Assembly (NCBI GenBank): GCA_963383645.1
Contig: OY726571.1
Coordinates: 18,788,599 to 18,852,598, forward strand
DNA from: Muscardinus avellanarius
Lineage: Eukaryota > Chordata > Mammalia > Rodentia > Gliridae
Direction of reading: 5' to 3'
Length of the DNA: 64,000 nucleotides
Positions 23,679 to 35,863 of this stretch are shown here, one piece after another. The position numbers and the translations under genes were made by a program. The first letter of the stretch is position 1; each line of letters opens with the position of its first letter. Under the pieces are notes generated by a model that had not been told where the DNA came from, did no database searches, and saw nothing but the letters and a program-made list of their open reading frames with translations.

Positions 23679-23915
23679 CACGTGGCATGTAAAGTTTTAA
23701 TGGCACGGCTCTCCCGGGGATCAGGGCGAGGCACCGTGGGGCCCGCGCGCCTGTCCGAAGCTTGAGGACGCGGGCTCTCCTTTTAAAGGCATGCATCTCG
23801 CGAGATGAGGGTTTACTCGCGGGAATGCCCAATTCTCGCGGGGGTTTCAGCCCCTCCCTTGCCCTGCAGAGGTCATGTGACACAAAGTCACATGAGTGCA
23901 GGACCCAACTTAACA
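23679..23915 (-). mobile_element. Inverted, polyadenylated U3-R copy of the same LTR
   Basis: Read on the - strand: tgttaag start, cgcg element (23796-23805), TATA-like box, ATTAAA, then cacgtg followed directly by a long A tract (the T run at about 23644-23678). U5 is missing. The structure is what an RNA ending at the LTR's own polyadenylation site would give. Confidence 0.8.
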
Positions 23916-23920
23916 ATAGG

Positions 23921-25280
23921 CTGGTAATCCTGAGGCTGAAACAGGAGGATCGCAGGTTCGTGGCCAGCCTCAGCTACTTAATGAGGCTCTCGGCAACTTA
24001 GTGAGACCCTGTTTCAAAATAAAATATAAAATAGGTCTGGGAGTATAGCCCGGAGGTAGAAAGCCTCTGGGTTCCACCCCTAATACCACAAAAATAAATA
24101 AATAAATAAAGCAGGAGGTGTAGCTAAGAGGTTGAATGCCTGGGTTCCATCCCCAGACCCACAAAGAAAAAAATTAAAAAATAAAAAATAGGCCTGGGAA
24201 TGTAGCTTGAAGGTAGAATGCCCCTGGGTTCCATCCCCAGTACCACAAAATAACACCTGTGATGTATGCACCTCTAATCCCTACTTTCAAGGCTAAGGTA
24301 GGAGAATCTCAAGTTCAAGGCCAAGCTTCACCGACTTAGTGAGACTGTCAAAATAAAAAATAAAAGAAATGGGAATGAATCCGGGTGTGTTGACATGCTT
24401 GTAATCTCAGCATTCAGGACGCTGAGACCAGAGGATTGTGGTTCATAGACAGCCTCAGCTACTTTGTGAGGCCCTCCACAATATAGAACCTGTTTCAAAA
24501 TAAAGAATAAAAAATAGGGCAGGGATTGTAACTCAGAGGTCAAATGCCCCTGGGTTCCATCCCCAGACCCGCAAAAAGAAAAGAAAGAAAAGAAAAGGGA
24601 ATGTAGTTCAGTGGCAGAACATCCCTGGGTTCAATTCCCAGAACCCTACCACAAACACAAATGAAAATCAACTATTTGTTACAGAGCCAGGCATGATGGC
24701 ATATACCTACAACCACAGTACTTGGGAGGCTGAGACAGGAAGATCCCAAGTTCATGGCCAGCCTCAGCAACTTAGTGAGGCCCTCTGCAATTTAGTGAGA
24801 TCTTGTTTCAAAATAAAAAAATGAAACAGGGTTGAGGGCGTAGCTCAGAGGAAGAATGTCCCTGGATTCTATCTCCAGTACCACGATTAATTAATTAATT
24901 AAAATAGGGTATGATCGTGCATACTTGTAATCTCAGTACTTGATAGGGTGAGACAGGAGGATGAGAGGTTCACAGCCAGCCGCAGCAACTCTGAAACTTA
25001 GTGAGACCCTGTCTTAAAATAAAATATTAAATAGGACTAGCTGGGTGTGGTGGTGCACGCTTGTAATCCCTGCACTTGGGAGGCTGAAACAGGAAGATTG
25101 CCTCAGCTACTTAGTGAGACCCTGTTTCCAAATAAAATATTAAAAAAAAATAGGTCTGGGAGTATAGCCCAGAGGTAGAAAGCCTCTAGGTTCCACCCCA
25201 AGTACCACCAAAAATAAATAAATAAATAAACAAAGAAATAAGTAAATAGGACTGGGGATATGGCATAGAGGTACATCCTC

Positions 25281-25338
<58 letters not shown>

Positions 25339-25425
25339 TAAAATAAGGATGGGGCCAAACTTGGAAGCAGGATGGCCCAGGATTCAATCTTCAGATTGTC
25401 TAGTTCACACTTCCTACTAAGTCTC
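23921..25425 (+). repeat. Run of forward SINEs with (CA)n
   Basis: The interrupted SINE resumes at 23921 and ends near 24095. Further + SINE copies or ID parts follow back to back to about 25255, including ones at about 24380-24580, 24690-24890, 24905-25035 and 25040-25215. A (CA)n tract occupies 25285-25335. The high tandem density suggests that A-rich tails served as repeated insertion targets. Confidence 0.8.
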
Positions 25426-25509
25426 AGCATTCACCTCTTCTTGAATCTGTTAAAACATCAAAAACTGTGTTTCAACTATCCCCAGTCATCCTTTAAAAAT
25501 TTGTTTTTC

Positions 25510-26700
25510 AGTACAGAGTGATCAAGCCCAAGCTATACACCCAGCCCCTTTTAATATTTTGTTTTGAAACAGAATGTCATTAGGTTGCTAGAAGTCTTCC
25601 TACATTACTGGGTCTGTCTTGGAACCTGCAATCCTCCAGTCTCAGCCTACCAAATACTGAGATTACAAGTGTGTGCCACTAAGTCGGGCGTGGTGGCGCA
25701 CGCTTGTAATCCCCGCGCTTGGGAGGCTGAGACAGGAGGATCGCATGGGTTCGAAGCCAGCCTCAGCTACTTAGTGAGGCTTTCAGCAACTTAGTGAGAC
25801 CCTGTTTCCAAATAAAATATAAAAAAATGTCTGGGAGTATAGCCCAGGGGTAGAAAGCCTCTGGGTTCCACCCCCAGTACCACCAAAAAAACAAAAAACA
25901 AAAAAAATAAGTGTGTGCCACTAGACTCAGCTATCTTGAAGATTGGGGGGGCTTCCTGGGGGCACTTATCTCTGAGACAACACAGCCCTATTTTATTCGT
26001 CGTCGTCGTCGTCGTTGTCGTTGTTATTGTTGTTGTTGTTGTTGTTTCTGTACTGGGGATTGAACCCAGGGGCATTCTATCTCCAAGTTATACTTCCAGC
26101 CTATTTTTTACTCTTCTTTTTGAAACAAAGTCTCACTAAATTGCAGAGGGCTACGCTAAATGGCTGAAGCCGACCAAAAACCAGCTATCCTCCGGTCTCA
26201 GCCTCCCAAATACTGAGATTACTGGCTTGTGCCACCACGCCCAGCTCTATCTAGAAGACATTTACATTTCAATCTGTCTAACCAACTGAGAGGGACCCTC
26301 CAAAAGCTACTTAAAAAGTCACTTCCTCAAATCAGGCTGGGTGTTCCCGGCCTATAATCCCTTTACTTGGGTGGCTGACCCAGAGAGGTCCCAGGTTCTA
26401 GTCCGAGGTTCAAGGACAGCTAGAAGACACTCAGCACTCAATCTCCAGAACCCACCAACCAACAAACAAAAAGTCACAACCTCAGAGACCTTGGTGGGCC
26501 AGATTAGGTGGGATGCGACCTCCTTCTACAGAGGAGGCAGACCCACCCATTCATCCTGAGATGCAAACTGATCCAGCAAGGTAAAGAGGTGGAAGTTCCT
26601 CTTTCACTTCAAGGGTACCCACCCCTCATCTACCCACCTTGCCTCATCTCCAGGTCTGAGGAGGCAGCTTCACTGCTGAGGGGAGGCTGAGCTGGCAAAG

Positions 26701-26753
<53 letters not shown>

Positions 26754-27580
26754 AGTCCCGGAGCATTCTACCTCCGAGCTATATCGCCTGCCCTGTGTAT
26801 TTTTCCTGTTTGGAAACAGGACCTCACTACATTACTGCAAACCTCACTACGCTGCTGAGGCTATCCTCGAACCTGTGATCCTCCTGTCGCAGCCTCCCAA
26901 GTACTGGGATTACAGATGTGAGCCACCACGCACATCTATGGTAAAGCTTTTTTTTTTTTTTTTTTTTTTTTTGCAGTACCCCCCAACCCTGTTTTTTATT
27001 CTTTATTTTGAAACAGGGTCTGAGTTGCAAAGGGCTTCACGAAGTAGCTGGGGCTGTCTGAAAAACCATGATTCTCCAATGTCAGCCTCCCAAATGCTGG
27101 GATTACAAGCGTGCGCCACCACGCCCGACTTTTGGCTAAGTTTTTGAACCTAGCCTTCCATTTGACTTTGCCCTCAAATTGCTCATTAAAAAAAAAAAAA
27201 AATGCTGGGTGTGGTGGGTGACGCACCCAAAAAGATCAGGTTTGCAGACAGCCTCAGCTACTCAGTGAGACCCTGTTTCAAAATAAAGAATAAACCAGGC
27301 GTGGTAGTGCACGCTTGTAATCCAAGCGCTTGGGAGGGTGAGACAGGAGGATCGCACAGGTTTGAAGCCAGCCTCAGCTACTTAGTGAGGCTCTCAGTAA
27401 TTTAGTGAGATCCTGTTTCCAAATAAAATATAAAATAGGTCTGGGAGTCTAACTCGAAGGTAGAAAGCACCTGGGTTCCACCATCAGTACTACCAAAAAA
27501 TAAAAATAAAAAATAGGGTTGGGGGTGTACCTTGGAGATGGAATGCTCCTGGGTTCCATCCCCAGTACGGAAAAAATATA
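25510..27580. repeat. SINE cluster, (CGT/TTG)n, (TG)n, one unique block
   Basis: A reverse SINE begins at about 25510 and is split by a full + SINE (about 25685-25900); aagtgtgtgccacta flanks both sides. A (CGT)n-(TTG)n tract spans 25998-26045. Reverse SINEs follow at about 26046-26250, 26752-26935 and 26960-27130, and forward copies at 27200-27295, 27296-27500 and 27505-27570. A (TG)n tract is at 26702-26751. The block at 26250-26700 is mostly non-repetitive with no recognised gene. Confidence 0.8.
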
Positions 27581-27619
27581 TATACACATAGATATATTAT
27601 GGTAAGACAGCAAAAATTA

Positions 27620-27895
27620 CTAAAGGGAACGATCGCTCGAAGCGAGGTCCACACTGCCCGCCTCTCGCGTGCGCCACGCCCAGCTCTCCGGATCTCCACA
27701 ATCTGGGCTCCGCGGAGCGCAGCTGGGCATGCGCAGACCGTCCCCCTCTTCCTGTGAAATAGCCAATCACCGCGCGGGCCGAGCGGAACCGGAAGCAGGC
27801 CCAGGCTCCTGTGCAGGTCTGGGTTCCGAGCCTCAGCGTTTCCCGCGATGTCTCAGCACGGTTTCTGGTCTGAGCGGCTGAGCCGTCTTTTGCAG
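27620..27895 (+). promoter_or_regulatory. CpG-rich promoter and first exon, probably of TRIM61
   Basis: A sharply bounded GC- and CpG-rich segment with an NRF1-type gcatgcgcag (27727-27736), an NF-Y box agccaatca (27761-27769) and an ETS/GABP-type accggaagc (27788-27796): the usual make-up of a TATA-less promoter. Downstream, an ATG at 27848 starts 16 codons (MSQHGFWSERLSRLLQ) to a strong donor (cag|gtaatc, exon end 27895). Splicing to the acceptor at 35863/35864 would make a 28-codon upstream ORF that stops at 35900-35902, well before the TRIM start. The link to TRIM61 is inferred from strand and order. A divergent transcript to the left is possible but nothing supports it. Confidence 0.6.
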
Positions 27896-29501
27896 GTAAT
27901 CTGGGAGAGCCGCAGAAAGGATTTTGGCAGGGCTTAGCGTGAGTCTTGGCTGGGAAGGGCTTCCCGGGCGTCTACCTCGAGCCTGTCCTGAGTCGCCACT
28001 GAGACTGGCTCAGTCTCCGGGGAAGGTCTGGTGAAAAAGTAGAGGTCCTGCCGGGCGTGGTGGCGCACGCTTGTAACCCCCACTCTTGGGAGGCTGAGAC
28101 AGGAGGATCGCGCAGGTTCAAAGCCAGCCTCAGCTACTTAGTGAGGCTCTCGGCAACTTAGCAAGACCCTGTTTCCAAATAAAAATAAAATATAAAATAG
28201 GTCTGGCTATATAGTCTGGAGGTAGAAGTCCCCTGGGTTCCATCCCCAGTGCCACCAGAAAAAAAAAAGAAAAAAAAAAAAGTAGAGGTCCTGGAGGCGC
28301 ACGTGGGGCGCAGGACTATAATCCCAGTAATTGAGAGGCTGAGACAGGAGGAACGCAGGTTCGAGGTCAGCCTCACACTGTAGCGAGACTCTAACCTAGC
28401 GAGACCGTTTCAAAACAAAAAGGCTGAAGATATAGCCAAGGTAGAATGCCCCTGGGTTCAATCCTCTGTACCACCACCAAAAGAAAAAAAAGAGGTCCGT
28501 GTCTCAGATAAGTAGAATTAGAATGAGGGTAGTGGGCCTGCTAAATTTTCAAGATGATTTTGATCTGAATGAACATTAGTGAAGTGGCCATGTTATCTTC
28601 AAATTACTGTATGTGTTTTGTGTGGGGTCGGGAATTAAAGAGTAGAGTGGTTGCACAAGGGTCTTTGAGGTAGAAAGTTTCATTTCATCTCTGTATGCGA
28701 GCCAGTTAAGGATGACTTGTTGAGAATCCTCTAGTGTGGCAATGGTTGACAACCAGAACTGGGAATCTTCCGTACATTTTTATTCATCAAACACTTAAGC
28801 TAAAGACATAGCCCCACCAAGAATCTAAGTCTGGTGGGGATTTGGATACATTAACTAGAGAATTGCAAGATTAGCCCGTGGGCTGGGGAGGCTGTGGCAC
28901 CGGGATCTCAAGTTCAAGGTCAGCCTGGGCAACTTTGCTAGAGGCTATCTCAGAAATCAGCTGGGCGCGGTGTTGCACTACTATGGGCGGCTGAGACAGA
29001 AGTATTGCAGGTTCAAAACCAATCTCAGCAACTTAGACCCTTTTCAAAACAAAAAATAGGGCTGGAGGTGTTGCTCAGAGGTAAATGCTCCTGGGTTCAA
29101 TTCCCAGCACCACAAAATCAACCATCATTCAAAAGGGGTTGTGATAGCCGGGCGTGGTGGCGCACGCTTGTAATCCCTGCACTTGGGAGTCTGAGACAGG
29201 AGGATCGCACAGGTTCAAAGCCAGCCTCAGCTACTTAGTGAGGCTCTCAGCAACTTAGTGAGACCCTGTTGCCAAGTAAAATATAAAAAAGGTCTGGGAG
29301 TATAGCCCGGAGGTAGAAAGCCTCTGGGTTCCACCCCCTAGTACCACCAAAAAAAAGGGGGGGGCTGTGGTAGAGTGCCCCTGGATTCAGTCCTTCATAC
29401 CAAACTAATTGTAAAATCGTTTCACAACTGTAATATGGTTTGGAGCTTGACAAAGAGACTAGAACTAGATTAGTGGATTTACCACTGAGCTACATCTTCA
29501 G

Positions 29502-29548
<47 letters not shown>

Positions 29549-29642
29549 AATTGGAAATAGGGTTAGTTGCTGAGTTGCCAAGGCTGGCACTGAACTTGTG
29601 ATCCTCTATCTCAGTCTCCCAAGTACTGGAATTTATTTTTAC

Positions 29643-29695
<53 letters not shown>

Positions 29696-30989
29696 GGGGG
29701 TGCAACCCAAGGGCTTTTCTACCTCTGCTCTGTACTCCCAGACCTATTTTATACTTTATTTGGAAACAGGGTCTCACCAAGTAGCTGAGGCTGGCTTCGA
29801 ACCTCTGCGATCCTCCTGTCTCAGCCTCTCAGGCTGATATTACAAGTGTGCGCCACCACGCCTGGCCAAGTACTGGGATTTAGAAGTGTGTGTTACCACC
29901 CTCACCCCAGGCCTAGCAGTCTTTTCCCAAGACTTCCAGGTGTTTATAACACAAGCTAAGGTTTGGGAATTGATTCCTTAAAGTAACAAAAGAGCACTGA
30001 GTTGTTTTAAATTGGGAGGTCAGAGGGTTCTACTAGTAAGAAAAGAAGAGTTCACCTGTGGAGTTAGGAGTTTATGGTTAGCTTGAACTAAAGTGCTGGT
30101 AGTGCCTTAAAGCTATTTTGGTCACAATCTCATTCTGAGGAGTAGAAATAACTAGTGTGTGCGTGTGCACACCAACACATGTGCTTGAGGAGAGAGTGAC
30201 CGTGATAAGCGGCAAGAATGTTAAGTCTTGTTCAGTGCTGGAATGCTTTTTGTGCATATTTTCTTAAACATGTTAAATTCTTCCATGTTATAGTTCTGGT
30301 TGTGCTTTACAATTGACTATCCGTATGCCATTGGGCGAGATTCTCAAAACTTCAATTCCATACACTCCTTGCCTTTCTTGATGTGTAGAGACCTATTTGC
30401 AAATATGAAATCAGGACTGAGAGCGGAGGAGATAGCTCAGTGGTAGAACACTTGCATAGCACAGGCCGAGTAAGAGAGACTTTATTCTTTATTTTATGTA
30501 GTTCTGTGTTAGAATTCTCTACGTGCATTTTTGTGTGTGTGTGGTGGTACTGGGGGTGGAACCCAGAGGCTTTCTACCTCCGGGCTATACTCCCAGACCT
30601 GTTTTATATTTTATTTGGAAACAGGGTCTCACTAAGTTGCTGAGAGCCTCACTAAGCAGCTAAGACTGGCTTAGAATCCGTGCGATCCTCCTGTCTCAGC
30701 CTCCCAAGCGCGGGGATTACAAGTGTGCGCAACCACGCCCAGCTACATGCTGATTGTATTTTGACATAAAGATTTGTTTTTAAATCCTGAAATTTCTCTT
30801 CCTCTTCATAGTGCGGGCAGTTTTCCTGAAGCACTGTTACTTCAAGTCTGGAAGTTAATGTCTTTCCTAGTCTTTGAGAATTTAGCAACTAGATGAGACT
30901 GCGGCTTTTAGGTTCAATATCAGCAGTTTTTGCATGTAAGTAAATATACTGATATGTGCAATCCAATATAATGTGGCATAATAGAAATA

Positions 30990-31317
30990 CAGCCATTCCT
31001 CAGTGTCCACAGAACATTGATTTCAGGACCCTCTTTGGGTAAAATAACAAAAATAATAAAATTCTCCATTGTTCAAGTACCTTGGTGTATACATTTGCAT
31101 ATAACCTGTGCATATTCTCTACACTCCGAGTCATCTCTAGATTACTTATAATACCTAATACTTTGTAAGTACTATGTAAATAGTTGTTAAACTGTATTGT
31201 TTAGGAAATGACAAGAACGGGTCTGTACACACTCAGTGGAAGTGCCTCCGTGAATATTTTAAGTCTAGCCTGGTTGAATCATCAGATGCTGTGCATGTGG
31301 ATATGCAGGGTCAGCTG
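30990..31317. mobile_element. Tigger/MER2-like DNA transposon fossil (MITE)
   Basis: Inverted termini: the left end cagccattcctcagtgtccac mirrors the right end, which on the - strand reads cagctgaccctgcatatccac. A TA dinucleotide precedes the left end. Internal text such as ctctagattacttataatacc and atgtaaatagttgtta matches the common Tigger/MER2 group as I remember it. Non-autonomous, no ORF; an old copy shared by many placental mammals is expected. Confidence 0.75.
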
Positions 31318-32379
31318 TGTTTGGCTGGATCTGTGTAAGATTTTTGGATATTTTTCAGTCTTGTGATAACATTTTATTGTGCAAGTGTGAAATGTCGGGT
31401 TGTGACATGTGCCTTATGGTGTGACTTGGTATTATTTCCTACTTTCTGAAAAGGAAATTGGAATTCATAGGGATTAATTTGGCCAGATATATGTAACTAG
31501 TTAAGTGGCAAAGTTGGAAGAAAATTCAATTCTGTTATGTATTTCTAGCTCTGTTTGTATTATCTATTCTCACTACGTGTGTGTGTGTGTGTGTGTATGT
31601 GTGTATGTACTGGGGATTGAACCTCAGGCATTCGACCTCCAAACTACACCCCCAGCTTTTTTTTTTTTTTTTTTTTTTCCAGGTCTGGAGATGGAACCCA
31701 GGGACACTCAACCTCCGAGCTATATCCCCTGCCCTATTTTGTATTCTTTATTTTGAAACAGGGTCTCACTAAGTTGCGGAGGGCCTCACTAAGTAGCTGA
31801 GGCTGTCCACGAGCCCTGTTCCTCTTGTCTCAGCTTCCTGAATGGTGGGATTACAAGTGTGTGCCACGCCCAGCTGCTCTGTTTTTATTCTGAAACAGTA
31901 TCTCAAGGTTGATGAGAGTCTCACTAAGTAGCTGAGGCTGGCTGAGAAAAACCCGTGATCTTCCTGTCTCAGCCTGCCAAGTACTGGGATTACAAGCATG
32001 TGCCGCCACGCCCAGCTTCTGTTTTCACTATTAAAATGTTGGAATCAATAACCCTGCGTTTCCTCTTAAATTTTTGGCTCATGTTATTAAATATGAGCAT
32101 ATCGAATATGAAAAGCAGAAGTGTTTTGGTATAGATGGAGAAGGATGAATCGAATGCGGTGGGAGCCGGAAGGAGCACTGCAGCTGAGCGACAGCATGCC
32201 TGTGTTATGCCAATTAGTGTAGTAGTGTTGGACAAGTATGTTCACGCCGGGCGTGGTGGCACGCGCTTGTAATCCTTGTAGACTCAGCTTTTCAGCTCTA
32301 ATTCAGCATAATAGCACCTAGCTTACTAAATTGTTCTGATGACTTCATTTAGTCTGTCATCAAATAGAAAATCCTTAGC

Positions 32380-32652
32380 ATAGAACCTGACATATAACGA
32401 ATCTAGACAATATATCTTTTGGGCTCAGTCTCCAAAAGGAACAAAACAGTCCAGGGAAAGAAGTGAGGAGAGAAGTGAGGGAGTATATCGAAGCCAATCA
32501 CTAAGCCAAGCAAGGGAGAGAGGGAGGGACGGGGAGGGAATGGGGTGGGAATTGGGTAGGGGTTAAATCAGCCATGAGCACATGTTTGTACACACAAGTT
32601 TTTTACCCCAAAAAGTTGTATGAATATAATGCACCAATAAAAAAAAAAAAAC
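32380..32652 (+). mobile_element. L1 3' end
   Basis: A purine/G-rich tract (gagagagggagggacggggaggg), then a segment ending in atgcaccaataaa followed by an A tail at 32639-32652. This is the usual layout of an L1 3' untranslated end in squirrel-type rodents, as far as I remember. No ORF2 remains. Confidence 0.55.
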
Positions 32653-35600
32653 AGCGAGGGAGTAGCCTGACAGACCAAAGTTTGTGGATGGCGAGCAGAG
32701 GGTGGGAAACTCTGCCCTGCTTTATGGGAAGTTATTGGCAGAGGAACAGTTTGTCAGTTTTAAAAGAGAAGGCTGGTGTCAGGGATGTGGTTGAATGGTA
32801 GCGCACAGGCCTAGCATGCAGGAGGCCCGAGTTGAATCCAGCACCACAAAAATAAACAAAAAACGAAGGCTGAAAGAACAAATTCAGCTGTGTCAAGAAG
32901 CCCCAAGAGGGTGGCACATGCCTGTAATCCCAGTGCTTGGGAGGCTGAGACTTGAGGATCGCAGGTTTTGCGCAGTGTCTTGGTGAGACTCTGTTTCAAA
33001 ATGTGAAAAGATAACCAGGCGTGGTGGCGCACGCTTGTAATCCCTGCACTTGGGAGGCTGAGACAGGAGGATCACACAGGTTCGAAGCCAGCCTCAGCTA
33101 CTTAGTGAGGCTCTCAGCAACTCAGTGAGACCCTGTTTCCAAATGAAGTATAATATAGGTCTGGGAGTATAGCCCAGAGGTAGAAAAGCCCCTGGGTTCC
33201 ACCCCCAGGACCACCAAAATATATATATTAAAGCCACGCATGGTGGCACATGCTTGTAATCCCAGCATTTCGGAGCCTGAAACAGGAGAGGATCATAGTT
33301 CTGGACAGCCTCAGCCTCACCTACTTAAGGAGGCCCTTTGCAACTCAGACCCTGTTTCAAAAATAAAAGAGTAAAAGCCGGGTGCAGTGGTGCACACTAG
33401 TAATCCCAGCACGAGGGAGGCTGAGACAGGAGGATCGCACAGGTTCGAAGCCAGCCTCAGCTACTTAGGCTCTCAGCAACTTCGGGAGACCCTGTTTCCA
33501 AATAAAGTATAAAATAGGTCTGGGAAGCCGGGTGTGGTGGTGCACACTTGTAATCCCAGCATTTGGGAGGCTGAGACCAGAGGATCGTGGTTCGCAGACA
33601 TCCTTAGCTACTACTTAGTGAGGCCCTCTGCAACTTAGTGAGACCCTGTTTCAAAATAGAGAATAGCCGGGCGTGGTGGCGCATGCTTGTAATCCCCGTG
33701 CTTGGGAGGCAGAGACAGGAGGATCGCGCAGGTTCAAAGCCAGCCGCGGGCGCTGGCTTAGGAGACCCTGTTTCCAAATAAAAATATAAAATAGGTCTGG
33801 GAGTGTAGCCCGGAGGTAGAAGGGCTTCCAGGAACCCCAGTAGCACCCAAAAAAAAAGAGAATAAAAAATAGGGCAAGGGGTGTAGCTTGGAGGTCGAAT
33901 GCCCCTGGGTTCCATCCCTAGACCCACAAAAAATACATAAATACATAAATAAATAATAAAATAGGTCTGGGAGTATAAACCAGAGGTAGAAAAGCCCTTG
34001 GGTTCCACCCTCAGTACCACAAAAAATAAATAAAAAGAGTAAAAAATAGGGTCGGGGATGTAGCTCCTAGGTAGAATGCCCTGAGTTCCATCCCCAGTCC
34101 ACAAAATATATATATTTGTTAGAGTCAAGGGTAGTGGTGCATGCTTGTAATCCCAGCATTTAGGAGGCTGAGACAGGAGGCTCATGGTTTGAGAACAGCC
34201 TCTGCTACTTAATGAGGCCCTTTGTAACTCAGTGAGGACCTGTTTCAAAATAAAGAAGCCAGGCATGGTGGCGCACGCTTGTAATCCCTGCGCTTGGGAG
34301 GCTGAGGCAGGAGGATATAAAACAAGTCTAGGAGTATAGCTTGGAGGTAGAAAAGCCCCTGGGTTCCACCCCCAGTACCACCAAAAAATAAATAAATAAA
34401 AAGAATAAAAAATAAGGCTGGGAAGTAACTTGGAGGTAGAATGCCTCTGGGTTCCATCCCCAGTACCTCAAAAAATATATATATATTTGTTAGATCACCA
34501 AGATAAAACCTATTTCATTTATCTATTTTTAATCATTTTCAATATTTGTTCTTTCTTAGTTTATATATAGATTTATTTTACTTCATATATAATGCTCCCA
34601 AGTTTTGGGATTACAGGCATTCACCACCAGACTTGGCATGTTTCTTTAATCTTAAATCTATGACTTTTTTTCCTCTTTCATGACATGGACTTTTTTTGTG
34701 TGTGTGTGGTACTGGGGTGGAACCCAAGGGCTTTTCTACCTCTGGGCTATACTCCCAGACCTCTTTTTTTTTTTGTATTTTATTTGGAGACAGGGTCTCA
34801 CTAAGTTTCTGAGAGCCTCACTAAGCAGCCTCGGCTGGCTGCGACTCTGTGATCCTCCTGTCTCACCCTCCCAAGCGCTGGGATTATAAGCGTGAGCTAC
34901 CATGCCCGGCTTACATGGACATTTTTGAAAAATGTATATCTATTCTCATAGAATGTTCCACAATCTAAATTTTCTCATTGATTGAGGTTGAATATTTTTG
35001 GTAGCATGGGATGAGTCTCTGCACTTAGTGTTTTTAAGAACTCCCACCCAAATTTTTGGCATTCATTGTGATTATTGTATTAAAAAATTAATACATTGGA
35101 GGGCGGGCGTGGTGGCGCACGCTTGTAATGCGCACGCTTGTAATCCCCGCTCTTGGGAGGCTGAGACAAGAGGATCGCACAGGTTTGAAGCCAGCCTCAG
35201 CTACTTAGTGAGGCTTTCAGCAACTTTGTGAGACCCTGTTTCCAAAAACAATATAAAAAAGGTCTGGGAGTATAGCCCGGAGGTAGAAAGCCTCTGGGTT
35301 CCACCCCCAGTACCACCAAAATAAAAAATAAAAAATTAATACATTGGTAATCAGGCATGGTGGTGCACATTTGTAATCCCAGTTTTTGCGAGGCTGAGAC
35401 AGGAGGATCTCAGGGTTCACAGGCAGCCTCAGCTACTTAGTGAGGCCCTTTGCAACTCAGTGAGACCCTATTTCAAAATAAAGAATAAAAAAAAGGTCGG
35501 GCATGGTGGTGCACACTTGTATTCCCAGCATTCAGGAGGCTGAAAGCAGGGCATCGCGGTTCTCGGACAGCCTCTGCTACTTAGTGAGGCACTCCGCAAC

Positions 35601-35863
35601 TAAGTGAGACCCTGTTTCAAAATAAAGAGTAAAAAAGTAGGGCAGAGGGTGTAGCTTGGAGGTCAAATACCCCTGGGTTCCATCCCCAAACCTGCAAAAA
35701 AAAAAAAAAAAAGAATAAAAAATAGGGCTTGGGGTGTAGCTTGGAGGTAGAATGCTCCTTGGTTCTGTCCCCAGTACTGCAAGTAAAATAACAATAATAA
35801 TAATAATAATATTGGTGATTGTAGAATCAGATTTTTAACTCAAATGTCTCTTCTCACCCATAG

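Larger units (their letters stand above)
23264..23920. mobile_element. Palindromic LTR insertion with 5-bp target duplication
   Basis: The insertion sits inside a + strand SINE and is bounded by ataggs-type 5-bp direct repeats (atagg at 23264-23268 and 23916-23920). It begins tgttaag (23269) and ends with the inverse cttaaca (to 23915). The left part is a complete LTR followed by a primer-binding site. The right part is an inverted copy of the LTR's U3 and R only, joined to a T tract that reads as a poly(A) tail on its own strand. No gag, pol or env sequence is present. The arms (23269-23507 and 23679-23915) are about 238 bp and differ at several positions, so the event is not very recent. 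Confidence 0.85.
27896..35863 (+). other. Inferred TRIM61 intron: repeats and unique blocks
   Basis: Forward SINEs lie at about 28045-28270, 28290-28490, 28965-29120, 29146-29350, 32910-33000, 33015-33220 and in a continuous run 33230-34480, then 35102-35330 and 35350-35790. Reverse SINEs lie at about 29545-29870 (nested pair), 30540-30745, 31610-32015 and 34690-34915. ID-only elements lie near 30425-30470 and 32770-32860. (TG)n tracts are at 29503-29545, 29645-29690 and 31577-31609. Blocks without recognisable features are 28500-28870, 29910-30430, 32020-32245 and 34915-35100. The 220-residue - strand frame at 33604-34266 is pure SINE read-through. Confidence 0.6.

Noticed and set aside
25285..25335. 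Regular short repeats considered as a CRISPR-like array
   Set aside because: It is a plain (CA)n microsatellite; no spacer-repeat pattern exists anywhere in the window and the DNA is mammalian.
30425..30470. tRNA-like sequence (gatagctcagtggtagaac)
   Set aside because: It is the tRNA-Ala-derived head of an ID SINE and does not complete a tRNA.
33604..34266. 220-residue open frame on the - strand
   Set aside because: It runs through consecutive forward SINEs read in antisense; phrases such as EPRGF-LP-YTPRPI and ILKQGLTKLQRASLSS recur in dozens of frames across the window.
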